Source: Arcticibacter pallidicorallinus (GTDB lineage Bacteria; Bacteroidota; Bacteroidia; Sphingobacteriales; Sphingobacteriaceae). From it: a stretch of DNA of 64,000 bases. Below the pieces are notes generated by a model. The model was not told the DNA's origin and made no database searches. It worked only from the letters and a program-made list of their open reading frames with translations. The position numbers and the translations under genes were made by a program. The stretch is from the NCBI RefSeq assembly GCF_003002875.1, contig NZ_PVTH01000007.1, forward strand, positions 124,001 to 188,000, read 5' to 3'. This document shows positions 16,728 to 25,512 of this stretch, in pieces. Every line of letters begins with the position of its first letter. The first letter of the stretch is position 1.

Positions 16728-17930
16728 ATGTTAAGGCGCGACTTTTTAATGCAAGCAGGTTTACTCACAGGTTCAATGTTATTACATAATGAGATGGCAC
16801 AGGCGTTTTCCCATGTAGGGGGTAAACGTATTAACGTGGGCGTGATAGGCACAGGAGATCGGGGGAAGGGCCTGATCGATACTATGAAGGAGTTGCCCAA
16901 CTCGTTTAAAGTCACCGCAATATGCGATGTGATGGATTTTCGTCTACGTGAGGCACAGGAGATCTCAGGCTTGAGCAATCTGAAGCAGCTTACAGATTAC
17001 CGCAAACTCCTGAAGGATAAATCTATCGATGCTGTTTTTATCGCCACCCCCTTGCATCTTCACTACCCCATTACAGTTGCGGCACTGGAAGCCGGCAAGC
17101 ATGTATATCTGGAGAAAACAATGACCTACAACATCGATGAAGCTAAAAGCTTGGTTAGCCTGTCGAAAAAATATCCGAAACTTACACTTCAGGTGGGCCA
17201 CCAGTATCGCTATACTCCACTTTATTACCGGGTCAAGGATATGATCCAGAAGGGATATCTGGGGAAAGTGACGCAGATAGAAAGTAGGTGGGACCGGAAC
17301 TGGAATTGGAGAAGACCTGTTCCAGATCCATCACTCGAGCGACAGATCAACTGGCGCATGTACCAGGAGTATTCGGGTGGGCTAATTGCCGAACTTCTAT
17401 CTCACCAGATGGATTTTGTTAACTGGGCCTTCGATACGCATCCTGATGAAATTTTCGGAACGGGTGGGGTAGATATTTATAAAGACGGCCGGGAAACTTT
17501 GGACAATGTACAAGTGATGCTTCGATATGCCAAAGACAACATGATCGGCAATTTTGGGGCTACATGTGGCAATGCGAAGGATGGTTATCTCTTCAGGCTG
17601 AAGGGTACCAAGGGAACCATTTCGCTGCTCATGGACGACGCGATTTTTTACCCGGAGAAGCAAACGGCAGCAGAGTTGGAAACAGTGGATGGGGTTACCG
17701 GTGCGACAAAAATAGCCTGGAATTCGGACGGCGGAATCCCGATACTTAAGGAAAAGCTTAAAGACGGCACCTGGTATGCCCTAGAAGATTTTCACAAGTC
17801 AGTCAATACCGGACAGCTTCCCGCATCAAACGTTGCTACTGGCGCAACGACGGCTGTTTGTGTACATCTGGCAAATCAGTCAATAGTCCAACACGAAATA
17901 AAATCATGGAAACCAGAATACAACTTTTAA
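16728..17930 (+). CDS. TAT-exported Gfo/Idh/MocA oxidoreductase with an ApbE-target-like motif
   Basis: 400 residues. The TAT-type start is MLRRDFLMQAGLLTG. Rossmann motif INVGVIGTGDRGKG (35-48), catalytic lysine in YLEKTMTYN (EKT at 129-131 instead of the more common EKP), and ELLSHQMDFVNW in the C-terminal domain. Residues 321-327 read DGVTGAT, an exact match to the ApbE flavinylation consensus Dxx(S/T)GA(S/T); the modified residue would be Thr327. It lies 10 bases after apbE and 4 bases before the DUF1080 gene. Sugar oxidation at C3 is inferred from the neighbours; covalent flavin is a hypothesis. Confidence 0.92.
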   Translation: MLRRDFLMQAGLLTGSMLLHNEMAQAFSHVGGKRINVGVIGTGDRGKGLIDTMKELPNSFKVTAICDVMDFRLREAQEISGLSNLKQLTDYRKLLKDKSIDAVFIATPLHLHYPITVAALEAGKHVYLEKTMTYNIDEAKSLVSLSKKYPKLTLQVGHQYRYTPLYYRVKDMIQKGYLGKVTQIESRWDRNWNWRRPVPDPSLERQINWRMYQEYSGGLIAELLSHQMDFVNWAFDTHPDEIFGTGGVDIYKDGRETLDNVQVMLRYAKDNMIGNFGATCGNAKDGYLFRLKGTKGTISLLMDDAIFYPEKQTAAELETVDGVTGATKIAWNSDGGIPILKEKLKDGTWYALEDFHKSVNTGQLPASNVATGATTAVCVHLANQSIVQHEIKSWKPEYNF

Positions 17931-17934
17931 TATT

Positions 17935-19314
17935 ATGACTATGCTAAAACGAACGTATCTGCTCGTCCTAGGAGTTTTGCTCCAGGCGGGTGTATCTTCC
18001 GCCTCAAATAACGATGGGGGTTGGACGAATCTGTTTGATGGAAAAACGCTGCGTGGCTGGAAAGTTCTGGGCGGTCAGGCAGACTATAAAATAGAGGATG
18101 GGGTTATCGTTGGTACAACCGCTCTGAACACTCCAAATAGCTTTCTCGTAACCGAAAAGGAGTATGGCGATTTCGTGCTGGAGGTCGACATCAAACTGGG
18201 TGCTGCGATCAACTCGGGTGTCCAGACCCGTAGCCATTTCAATCCGAAATTGAACAATGGAAGAGGTGCGGTATATGGCAGACAGGTTGAGATTGACCCC
18301 AGCGACCGCAGATGGAGCGGCGGTATTTATGATGAGAGCAGACGCCAATGGATTTATCCGCTTTCATTAAATGAAGATGCACAAAGCCTGTATAAAGCCG
18401 GTGAGTACAACCGCATAAAAGTGGAGTGTATCGGTAATGAAACCAAAACCTGGCTTAACGGGAAGCCCGTGGCTTATGTAATTGACACGCTTGATCAAAG
18501 CGGTTTTATAGGTCTGCAGGTTCATAGTGTCAGTAAACCAAGTGATGCCGGCCAGAAGATCTACTTTAAGAATGTTCGCATCAAGACAGGCAATTTGCGT
18601 CCAGAGCCTTTTCCATCGAATATCTTCGTCGTGAATATGCAGCCAAACTATCTGAGTGATCACGAAAAGCAGGGCGGATGGAAGCTCCTGTTTGACGGGA
18701 AAACCACTGATGGATGGGTAGGTGCATATAAGAATAAATTTCCCGAAAAGGGCTGGGTGGTGAAAGACGGAACGTTAACGGTACTGTCTTCAGACGGCGG
18801 TGAATCTACTAACGGTGGCGATATCGTCAGCCGTGACACTTATGGAGCCTTTGACCTTACTTTTGATTTTAAGCTTAGTCCGGGTGCCAATAGCGGGGTT
18901 AAATATTTTGTTACCCAAAAAGAGAATAACCAGGGTTCGGCAATAGGCCTGGAATATCAGATTGTTGATGATAAACTGCATCCGGATGCGAAATTGGGAC
19001 GTGAGGGGAATCGTAGCCTGGCTTCCTTGTATGATCTGATCACAGCAAATAAACCGTCTCGCTTTCTTCATCCTACCGGAGAATGGAATAGCGGTAGGGT
19101 AGTGGTCTATCCGGATAACCGTGTCGAGCATTACCTGAATGGGGCGAAGGTTCTGGAGTATGTTCGTGGTTCAAAAGACTTTAAAGATCTTGTCGCTATC
19201 AGTAAATATAAACAATGGCCGAACTTTGGCGAGGCACCTCAGGGGCACATCTTATTACAGGATCATGGCAACGAAGTGAGCTTCCGAAGTGTAAAGATTA
19301 AAAAGCTCCGTTAA
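17935..19314 (+). CDS. Exported protein with two DUF1080 (3-keto-disaccharide hydrolase) domains
   Basis: 459 residues with a signal peptide (LLVLGVLLQAGVSSAS). Two concanavalin-like DUF1080/PF06439 domains occupy about 25-205 and 235-457. Each opens with the same signature, WTNLFDGKTLRGWKV and WKLLFDGKTTDGWVG, and each has an INSGVQTR / ANSGVKYF core. The family includes enzymes that cleave 3-keto-glycosides produced by Gfo/Idh dehydrogenases. It is the last gene of the four-gene operon and is followed by a strong hairpin. In this model the two Gfo/Idh proteins oxidise the sugar and this one releases the 3-keto sugar. Substrate and division of labour between domains are unknown. Confidence 0.9.
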   Translation: MTMLKRTYLLVLGVLLQAGVSSASNNDGGWTNLFDGKTLRGWKVLGGQADYKIEDGVIVGTTALNTPNSFLVTEKEYGDFVLEVDIKLGAAINSGVQTRSHFNPKLNNGRGAVYGRQVEIDPSDRRWSGGIYDESRRQWIYPLSLNEDAQSLYKAGEYNRIKVECIGNETKTWLNGKPVAYVIDTLDQSGFIGLQVHSVSKPSDAGQKIYFKNVRIKTGNLRPEPFPSNIFVVNMQPNYLSDHEKQGGWKLLFDGKTTDGWVGAYKNKFPEKGWVVKDGTLTVLSSDGGESTNGGDIVSRDTYGAFDLTFDFKLSPGANSGVKYFVTQKENNQGSAIGLEYQIVDDKLHPDAKLGREGNRSLASLYDLITANKPSRFLHPTGEWNSGRVVVYPDNRVEHYLNGAKVLEYVRGSKDFKDLVAISKYKQWPNFGEAPQGHILLQDHGNEVSFRSVKIKKLR

Positions 19315-19358
19315 CGGAGACCTGGCCTGAAAGATCGGCCTATATTTTATCCTAATCT

Positions 19359-19408
19359 AAAAGGCTAATAGAACGCATTGGAGTATGCATACGTTCTATT
19401 AGCCTTTT
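19359..19408. terminator. Hairpin terminator after the DUF1080 gene
   Basis: AAAGGCTAATAGAACG pairs with CGTTCTATTAGCCTTT around a 16-base loop, with A and T runs on the outside, so it can work in both directions. Confidence 0.85.
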
Positions 19409-19559
19409 TCCGTCAAAAGTTCACCCGTCACCAGCGACCGCACTCCTTCAGCAACACGATAGCCATTCCTCTCATGAGGCAGGTTCCTAGCGCGGTTCTT
19501 TGCCCGTGTAGTGTTCAAACTCTTTCTTGGTCAGACGAGCCAGAATAATTAGACAAAAA
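19409..19559. other. Non-coding stretch with possible decayed minus-strand frame
   Basis: No intact gene. On the minus strand two short frames (one reading LTKKEFEHYTGKEPR, another ending GVRSLVTGELLTEKG at a stop inside the terminator hairpin) look like coding debris, but I cannot assign a family. Confidence 0.35.
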
Positions 19560-19604
19560 GGTGACCGAGGTCATTTTTTTTCGCAGAGATAAATCTCTCT
19601 TTTG
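19560..19604 (+). promoter_or_regulatory. Operator and promoter of the hemerythrin-NO reductase operon
   Basis: GGTGACCGAGGTCATT (19560-19575) is a near-palindrome of 6-4-6 form. Its first base lies 41 bases before a TTTG -7 motif (19601-19604). The upstream region of the YeeE genes has GGTGACCGAAGTCACC at exactly the same distance from its TTTG. This places the site near -41, where Crp/Fnr-type activators bind. Further dyads follow: AGAGA-N4-TCTCT (19585-19598) and TAGAAGA-N8-TCTTCTA (19607-19628). Confidence 0.65.
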
Positions 19605-19664
19605 CATAGAAGATAAATTTGTCTTCTATTGAATCATTAACGAAAACATTCTTACATACTGCTT

Positions 19665-20126
19665 ATGAAACGGAACAAAAATCTGGTAGAACTATCCAAA
19701 GACCACCATCATGGTTTATTGCTTGGATGGAAAATAAAACAAGGCTTAAAGCTGGGAGTAAGCTTAGAGGAAATGATCAATTACATCAGGCACTTTGCAG
19801 CAGAAGCACTCTTTCCTCATTTTGATGAAGAGGAGAACCAGTTGCTCCCATTTATTGACGCAGAAGATCCTTTTCGTACACGGACCCTTGAGGAGCATCA
19901 GCAATTGAAAGAACTCATTGCGTCACTGTCTGATTCAAGCACCGAAGAAACGTTGCTCGACCTTGCTGCACAGCTTGAGGCGCACATCCGTTTTGAGGAA
20001 CGTGAACTGTTTCCCTACATGGAAACGCTGCTCAGCGAAGAACAGCTGGAGGAAATAGGAAAGTTAATCACTGACATTCACCAGCCATATATAGAAAATT
20101 ATCCCAACGAGTTCTGGAAACGCTAG
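19665..20126 (+). CDS. Hemerythrin-like domain protein
   Basis: 153 residues, soluble, all-helical. Putative di-iron ligands are spread as expected: HHHG near residue 15, IRHF, LFPHFDEEE, EEHQQL and AHIRFEERELFP. Such proteins sense or scavenge NO or O2, or repair iron centres under nitrosative stress. It is the first gene of a unit with a heme-copper-oxidase-like membrane protein and a quinol NO reductase, which supports an NO-related role. The upstream region contains a shared Crp/Fnr-like operator. The exact ligand is inferred from context. Confidence 0.9.
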   Translation: MKRNKNLVELSKDHHHGLLLGWKIKQGLKLGVSLEEMINYIRHFAAEALFPHFDEEENQLLPFIDAEDPFRTRTLEEHQQLKELIASLSDSSTEETLLDLAAQLEAHIRFEERELFPYMETLLSEEQLEEIGKLITDIHQPYIENYPNEFWKR

Positions 20127-20148
20127 TGCGTCCCATTTTTCAAACAAG

Positions 20149-21363
20149 ATGAACGTGATCAACAGCATAAATTTTGAACGCTGGACTGTCGTTAGTTTTA
20201 TTATCCTGGCGTTATTTGGAGCTATTTTGAGGTACATGTTGTGCTTTCCACTGCCGGGAATTAGCTATATGAACATCCTTCATGCCCATTCCCATTATGC
20301 GTTTGGTGGTTGGGTATTTCTTGCATTGGTGATCCTCATTGGCAAACATCTTTCGCTGCCATCCTCTCCAGGATTTAAGTGGCTGATGCTTATAGCACTG
20401 TTGAGCTCTATAGGGATGTTAGTCAGTTTCTCTATTCAGGGTTACAAGGCAATTCCGATTGCGTTTTCCACTTTGTTCCTGCTCGTGACCTATTGGTTTG
20501 CCGTGCTGGTCTATCCAAAGCTAAATCTTATAGAAGATACCAACTCCCGTCTCTTCGTTAAAGCCGGAATTTGGTGCCTGGTGCTTTCCTCCATCGGACC
20601 GCTGGCTCTTGGGGCGCTGAAAGCCACGGGAAATACCGGGGCGATTTATCAAAATGCCATTTACTTCTACCTGCACTTCCAGATGAACGGTTGGATGCTG
20701 TTAACCGCCCTGGGGCTCATATTTAAGAATTACGTCCGGTTCTATAAATCTGCCAGTATATCTATCCAGCCATGGATATATGGATTTATCATCTCATCTT
20801 TTCCGCTGTTTTTCATCTTCACACTTTGGTCTAAACCATCATCCTGGATAGGCGAAATCGCTTTTCTTGCAGCATTGATTAATGCGGTCAGTTGGTTCGG
20901 CATCGTACAGAAAACCTTTTGCATTATAAAGAAAGCGCCCCTGATGATTCAGGTTGCCCTGTTTGCGGTATCGCTTAAGGTGTTGTTTCAGATTCTGGTG
21001 TGCGTACCACAGGTCGGAGAGTGGACTTTTTCCAACCGCAACCTGATTATCGGTTATGTACATCTTCTCACCCTGGGCTGTGTCACGCCGGTACTTCTGC
21101 ATCTGTTTACCCGTCATTTGAATTTAAGATACATAGAACGATCCTATATTGCGCTGGTCGTCGTGTACCTCACTCTTCTTTTTGTTCAGCCTGTCTTAAG
21201 CCTTTATCGCATCGCAATTCCTAATTACCAGCACTTACTGCTTTGCATCTCGCTTTTGTTTTGCTTATCCGGCCTTTGCTATTACCAAAAACTTTTCCCT
21301 CTTACTAAACGGAAAAATACATCTAAAAATCAAGTTCAAATAACCTTAACCCGACTATTTTAA
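20149..21363 (+). CDS. Polytopic membrane protein resembling heme-copper oxidase subunit I / NnrS
   Basis: 404 residues with about 12 hydrophobic segments and very few charged loops. Histidines occur inside predicted membrane segments (NILHAHSHYAFGGW near the N-terminus, YFYLHFQMNGWML, GYVHLLTLG), a pattern seen in heme-copper oxidase I relatives and NnrS-like proteins linked to NO metabolism. It lacks the complete histidine set of a true oxidase as far as I can see. It sits between the hemerythrin and NO reductase genes with gaps of 22 and 2 bases. A role in NO reductase assembly or NO tolerance is inference. Confidence 0.8.
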   Translation: MNVINSINFERWTVVSFIILALFGAILRYMLCFPLPGISYMNILHAHSHYAFGGWVFLALVILIGKHLSLPSSPGFKWLMLIALLSSIGMLVSFSIQGYKAIPIAFSTLFLLVTYWFAVLVYPKLNLIEDTNSRLFVKAGIWCLVLSSIGPLALGALKATGNTGAIYQNAIYFYLHFQMNGWMLLTALGLIFKNYVRFYKSASISIQPWIYGFIISSFPLFFIFTLWSKPSSWIGEIAFLAALINAVSWFGIVQKTFCIIKKAPLMIQVALFAVSLKVLFQILVCVPQVGEWTFSNRNLIIGYVHLLTLGCVTPVLLHLFTRHLNLRYIERSYIALVVVYLTLLFVQPVLSLYRIAIPNYQHLLLCISLLFCLSGLCYYQKLFPLTKRKNTSKNQVQITLTRLF

Positions 21364-21365
21364 TC

Positions 21366-23651
21366 ATGAAAGCTACAACCAGATTGTGGATCGCCTTTGG
21401 GCTCGTCGTGGGTTTATCCTTTGCGGTACTCCTCTATTATGGATTCGAAATCTATCAAAAAGCGCCGCCAATACCGGCTAAAGTATTGACGACCGATAAT
21501 CAGGAGCTGTTTACCGGTCAGGATATTAAAGACGGACAGAACGTTTGGCAAAGCATGGGTGGGCAAGAAGTAGGGTCAATTTGGGGCCATGGCGCGTACG
21601 TAGCTCCCGACTGGACTGCAGACTGGCTCCACCGGGAAGCCCTCTTTATTCTGAACCACTGGTCAAAGCAGGACCTTGGAAAGAACTACGACCAGATCAC
21701 ACAGGAGCAGCAGGCCGGACTGCAGATCCGCCTTCAGAAGGAGGTGCGCACCAATACTTACAATCCCGAAACAAATGTTTTAACAGTATCACCTGTCAGA
21801 GCTCTGGCCTTCGAGCACCTGCGTCAATACTACTCGGCGCTGTTTACAGACGATCCGGCATTCGACCAGTTAAGGGATGATTATGCGATCGCGAAAAATT
21901 CTATCAAAGACCCGGGAAGACTCAGACAAATGAATACGTTCTTCTTTTGGGCAAGTTGGGCCTGTGTGACTAACCGTCCGGGCGAATCGGTATCCTATAC
22001 TCATAACTGGCCGCCTGATAAGCTGATCGGCAATGTAGCTACCGGCGACCTCATTATGTGGACGGGTTTCAGCGTGATCATGCTCCTGCTCGGCATTGGT
22101 ATTCTTGCATTCTATAACGCAAAGACTAACGAAGCTGAACACGAGGAAGAGGTTCCGGAAACCGACCCGATGATGAACAGTACATCTACGCCTTCCATGC
22201 GCGCTACGTTGAAATATTTCTGGATCGTATCGGCGCTGATGCTGGTCCAGGTGCTATTGGGAGTTGTAACAGCACACTTCGGTGTGGAGGGAGGAGGCTT
22301 TTATGGCATTCCTCTCGACGAGATTATGCCTTATTCCCTTAGCCGTACATGGCATGTGCAGCTGGGCATCCTCTGGATCGCAACTTCCTGGCTGGCTACC
22401 GGTCTGTACATTGCGCCGGCAGTATCCGATTATGAACCTAAGTTTCAGAAACTCGGTGTAGACGTGCTCTTTTTTGCCCTGATCTTCATTGTAGTAGGTT
22501 CGATGGTAGGTCAGTGGTACGGCGTTATGCAGCGCCTCGGACTGGCAGAGAACTTCTGGCTGGGTCACCAGGGATATGAATATGTAGACCTTGGTCGCCT
22601 GTGGCAGATCCTCCTGCTTATAGGACTCTTCTTATGGTTGTTTTTAATGGTGCGTGCCTTGCTGCCTGCGCTTCGCAGGAAAACCGGAAGTCGGCATCTT
22701 CTAATCATGTTTGTCATTGCCTCTGCCGCTATTGCGCTCTTCTACGGAGCAGGTTTAATGTGGGGCCGCCAAACGAATCTGGCAATTGCAGAGTATTGGC
22801 GCTGGTGGGTTGTCCACCTGTGGGTTGAAGGATTCTTCGAAGTATTCGCCACTGTTGTCGCCGCCTTCTTATTCGTTCGCATGAAGTTGCTCAACGAGAA
22901 ATCGGCTACCTTGAATGTGCTTTTCGCAACCATTATCTTCCTTTCGGGGGGTATCCTTGGGACTTTTCACCACCTCTATTTTACCGGAACTCCAAAAGCG
23001 ATTATGGCATTGGGATCTAGCTTCAGTGCGCTGGAAGTAGTGCCATTGGTGCTCATTGGCTACGAAGCATATCATAACTATCGCCTGAGCGGTAAAAAAG
23101 GATGGGTGAGTGGCTACAAATGGCCAATATATTGCCTGATAGCCGTAGCATTCTGGAACTTCCTCGGTGCGGGTATATTCGGTTTTATTATTAATCCGCC
23201 TATCGCACTGTATTACATGCAGGGCCTTAACACTACGCCTTTGCACGGACATACCGCTCTGTTCGGTGTATACGGAATTCTAGGAATTGGCCTGATGCTG
23301 TTTGTACTAAAGGGATTGTATCGCCAGAATGTCTGGAAAGATGGTCTTATCGGCTTCGCCTTCTGGTCAATCAATATCGGACTGATGCTGATGGCGCTTT
23401 TAAGTCTGCTTCCAATGGGAATGCTTCAGACCATAGCCAGTGTGAACGAAGGAATGTGGTATGCACGTTCAGCTGAATTCATGCAACAACCGGTTATGGA
23501 GACATTGCGCTGGTTAAGGGCGATCGGAGATACCATTTTCGCCATAGGAACGGTAGCACTCGCACTATTTGTCGTGGGACTGAAGTTCGGCTGGAGCTAC
23601 AAGAAAGGTGAGTTTGATATAAAAAAGGGAGGTGTAAAAACCAAAGAATAG
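21366..23651 (+). CDS. norZ: Quinol-dependent nitric oxide reductase (qNOR), single-chain
   Basis: 761 residues, the usual length of qNOR, which reduces 2 NO to N2O with electrons from quinol. The periplasmic NorC-like N-terminal part has TGQDIKDGQNVWQSMGGQEVGSIWGHGAYVAPDWTADWLH. About 12-14 membrane spans follow. Heme/non-heme iron ligands are expected in YSLSRTWHVQLGILW, WWVVHLWVEGFFEVFATV, GTFHHLYFTG and TPLHGHTALFGVYG, all present. It is the last gene of the hemerythrin operon and is followed by a hairpin terminator. No nitrite reductase is nearby, so it may serve detoxification rather than denitrification. Confidence 0.96.
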   Translation: MKATTRLWIAFGLVVGLSFAVLLYYGFEIYQKAPPIPAKVLTTDNQELFTGQDIKDGQNVWQSMGGQEVGSIWGHGAYVAPDWTADWLHREALFILNHWSKQDLGKNYDQITQEQQAGLQIRLQKEVRTNTYNPETNVLTVSPVRALAFEHLRQYYSALFTDDPAFDQLRDDYAIAKNSIKDPGRLRQMNTFFFWASWACVTNRPGESVSYTHNWPPDKLIGNVATGDLIMWTGFSVIMLLLGIGILAFYNAKTNEAEHEEEVPETDPMMNSTSTPSMRATLKYFWIVSALMLVQVLLGVVTAHFGVEGGGFYGIPLDEIMPYSLSRTWHVQLGILWIATSWLATGLYIAPAVSDYEPKFQKLGVDVLFFALIFIVVGSMVGQWYGVMQRLGLAENFWLGHQGYEYVDLGRLWQILLLIGLFLWLFLMVRALLPALRRKTGSRHLLIMFVIASAAIALFYGAGLMWGRQTNLAIAEYWRWWVVHLWVEGFFEVFATVVAAFLFVRMKLLNEKSATLNVLFATIIFLSGGILGTFHHLYFTGTPKAIMALGSSFSALEVVPLVLIGYEAYHNYRLSGKKGWVSGYKWPIYCLIAVAFWNFLGAGIFGFIINPPIALYYMQGLNTTPLHGHTALFGVYGILGIGLMLFVLKGLYRQNVWKDGLIGFAFWSINIGLMLMALLSLLPMGMLQTIASVNEGMWYARSAEFMQQPVMETLRWLRAIGDTIFAIGTVALALFVVGLKFGWSYKKGEFDIKKGGVKTKE

Positions 23652-23726
23652 TACAAGTATCGTCGCTGCTCTTACCGGAGTAACGAATATGCCCCACCTT
23701 ATTCTGAAGATTATCAGCTGAGTCAG

Positions 23727-23775
23727 CGAAAAAGGGGTGCTGCAGTCAAATTAATGACCGCAGCATCCCTTTTTA
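23727..23775. terminator. Bidirectional terminator between norZ and susD
   Basis: GGGGTGCTGC pairs with GCAGCATCCC (one G-T), and the stem continues inside as GTCA/TGAC after a bulge. Flanking A and T runs serve both converging genes. Confidence 0.85.
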
Positions 23776-23791
23776 CTTTTGATATCCGCAT

Positions 23792-25507
23792 TTAATAGCC
23801 GGGATTCTGATCTGCTTCTGACAAAGCATCATTTCTGTCGATCGCCGACTGAGGAATAGGACGGTAACGCTTGGCCACATCTCCTGGGAGAACAGCCTCC
23901 ACCCCACCATTGTCAACCCGAATGTCATAGTTGTATTTTCCAACAAATTCCTTCAGCTTCTTCGTTCTTCGGAGTTCTGGCCAACGCAGAAATTCGCCAG
24001 CAAACTCTTTAGCACTCTCGATCAAATAGCTATCGAGAGCTACGCTTTGATTAGCTGCATTTGCGATATTCGCGACTGGCACAAGAGGATTGCCGTCTTT
24101 TGAATTTCCAGGGCGGCGTGTAACTCTCTCCAGATAGGTTTGAGCTTCCGCAAACTGATTCAAACCGATACATGCCTCAGCATATAAGAAATAAGTTTCC
24201 GCACGGCGGGCAAGAACGATATCTCTTGCACTTGCACGGGTTGACCATGTCGCTTTAGTTATCGGACTGTCGAACTTCTTGATGACCGGACCGTAGAAAT
24301 CTTGCGACCACGCCCATCTGTAAGCAGTTTCACTGGATTTGAAAGGACGAAGTTTGAACAGAAGTGCTCCTGCAGCAGTCTTCTTCAGGCGACTTGCATT
24401 CTTTGTTACAAACGCAATAGAGTCAGCAGAATTGAAATCACGACCTTCAGCACGAGGATAATAAGCGTAAATCGCTTTGGTCGCTGTGTCCGCCGGAGTA
24501 TAGTAGTCGTAATAGTTATTGTAAATGGTCGTCATGAAAGTTCCCTCATATCGCTTATCATTATAAGGATAAAAATTCTGTAAATTCCATGAAGGATAGA
24601 CAGTCGTTGTCTGGTACTTTCCTAAGCCTGTTTCAGTTCCTCCAAGGTATGACCCAAACAAGCTTTGCTGAGAGTTACCCTGAGTAACCGATGGCAACGA
24701 TGTTACATCATATTGAATAGAAAACAAGAACTCTGAGTTATTTTCGTTGGAAGGACTCCACAAAGTCTCGAAAGGAATAGTGATGGTTTTACCATTGATT
24801 GCCTTTGTCGCATTTTCTTTCGCTTTGTTAAAAGAGGTCTGATCGTTAAGATCCCAACCTCTCGTCAGATACATCTTCGACAGGAAGTGGAAGCCTGCTT
24901 CTTTTCCAAGACGTTTATTGTTATCTGTAAGGTTGTTAACCTGAGATTCCATTTCAGATATCACAAAGTCATAAGATTCCTGGAGTGAACTGCGCGGGAT
25001 GTTAATCACTGCAGATTGCGTAGCTTCCTTATTGATTACAATACCCCCAAACTGTTCGATTAACCAGAAATGGAGGATAGCGCGGAAGCAAGTTAATTCA
25101 GCCTTGTATTGAGCTTTAGCCGCTGCGCTGATATCCGCTCCCTCTACGTACTTCAGACCCATATTGACATTCTGAATATTTGCATACACCGCGGTATAGT
25201 AATTCGTTACCCTGGCATCCGTGGGGAACAACCCATTGTACGTCAGGATTCCTCGATCAGCATTTGAATTCCTGGTCGCTTCAAAGATGTCCGTTCCCGC
25301 AAAGTAGACATAAGGCGCATTATCGCCGTCACGGCCGAAAATGTCCCTTAATCCACTGTAAGACGCTGTCATCAAAGACTCGAATCCTGCCGCCGTTTTG
25401 TAAAACGCGTCGTTGGTAATTCCGGCTTTGTTATCTTCTTCAAGAAAGTCAGAACATCCCGAAAGGATGAAACAACTTAATATAATTGCACTAAATAGCT
25501 TTTTCAT
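23792..25507 (-). CDS. SusD/RagB-family nutrient-binding lipoprotein
   Basis: 571 residues. The N-terminus MKKLFSAIILSCFILSGCSDFLEED is a lipoprotein signal with Cys at the LSGC box, so it is anchored at the outer membrane surface. The mature protein shows the SusD pattern: a TPR-rich helical fold, the RAILHFWLIEQFGGIV and RRAETYFLYAEACIGLNQ segments, and the C-terminal EFAGEFLRWPELRRT. SusD proteins cap the SusC channel and bind glycan or peptide ligands. It follows the SusC gene with a 5-base gap. No glycoside hydrolase or regulator is attached, so the substrate cannot be predicted. Confidence 0.95.
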   Translation of the reverse strand: MKKLFSAIILSCFILSGCSDFLEEDNKAGITNDAFYKTAAGFESLMTASYSGLRDIFGRDGDNAPYVYFAGTDIFEATRNSNADRGILTYNGLFPTDARVTNYYTAVYANIQNVNMGLKYVEGADISAAAKAQYKAELTCFRAILHFWLIEQFGGIVINKEATQSAVINIPRSSLQESYDFVISEMESQVNNLTDNNKRLGKEAGFHFLSKMYLTRGWDLNDQTSFNKAKENATKAINGKTITIPFETLWSPSNENNSEFLFSIQYDVTSLPSVTQGNSQQSLFGSYLGGTETGLGKYQTTTVYPSWNLQNFYPYNDKRYEGTFMTTIYNNYYDYYTPADTATKAIYAYYPRAEGRDFNSADSIAFVTKNASRLKKTAAGALLFKLRPFKSSETAYRWAWSQDFYGPVIKKFDSPITKATWSTRASARDIVLARRAETYFLYAEACIGLNQFAEAQTYLERVTRRPGNSKDGNPLVPVANIANAANQSVALDSYLIESAKEFAGEFLRWPELRRTKKLKEFVGKYNYDIRVDNGGVEAVLPGDVAKRYRPIPQSAIDRNDALSEADQNPGY

Positions 25508-25512
25508 CGTAG

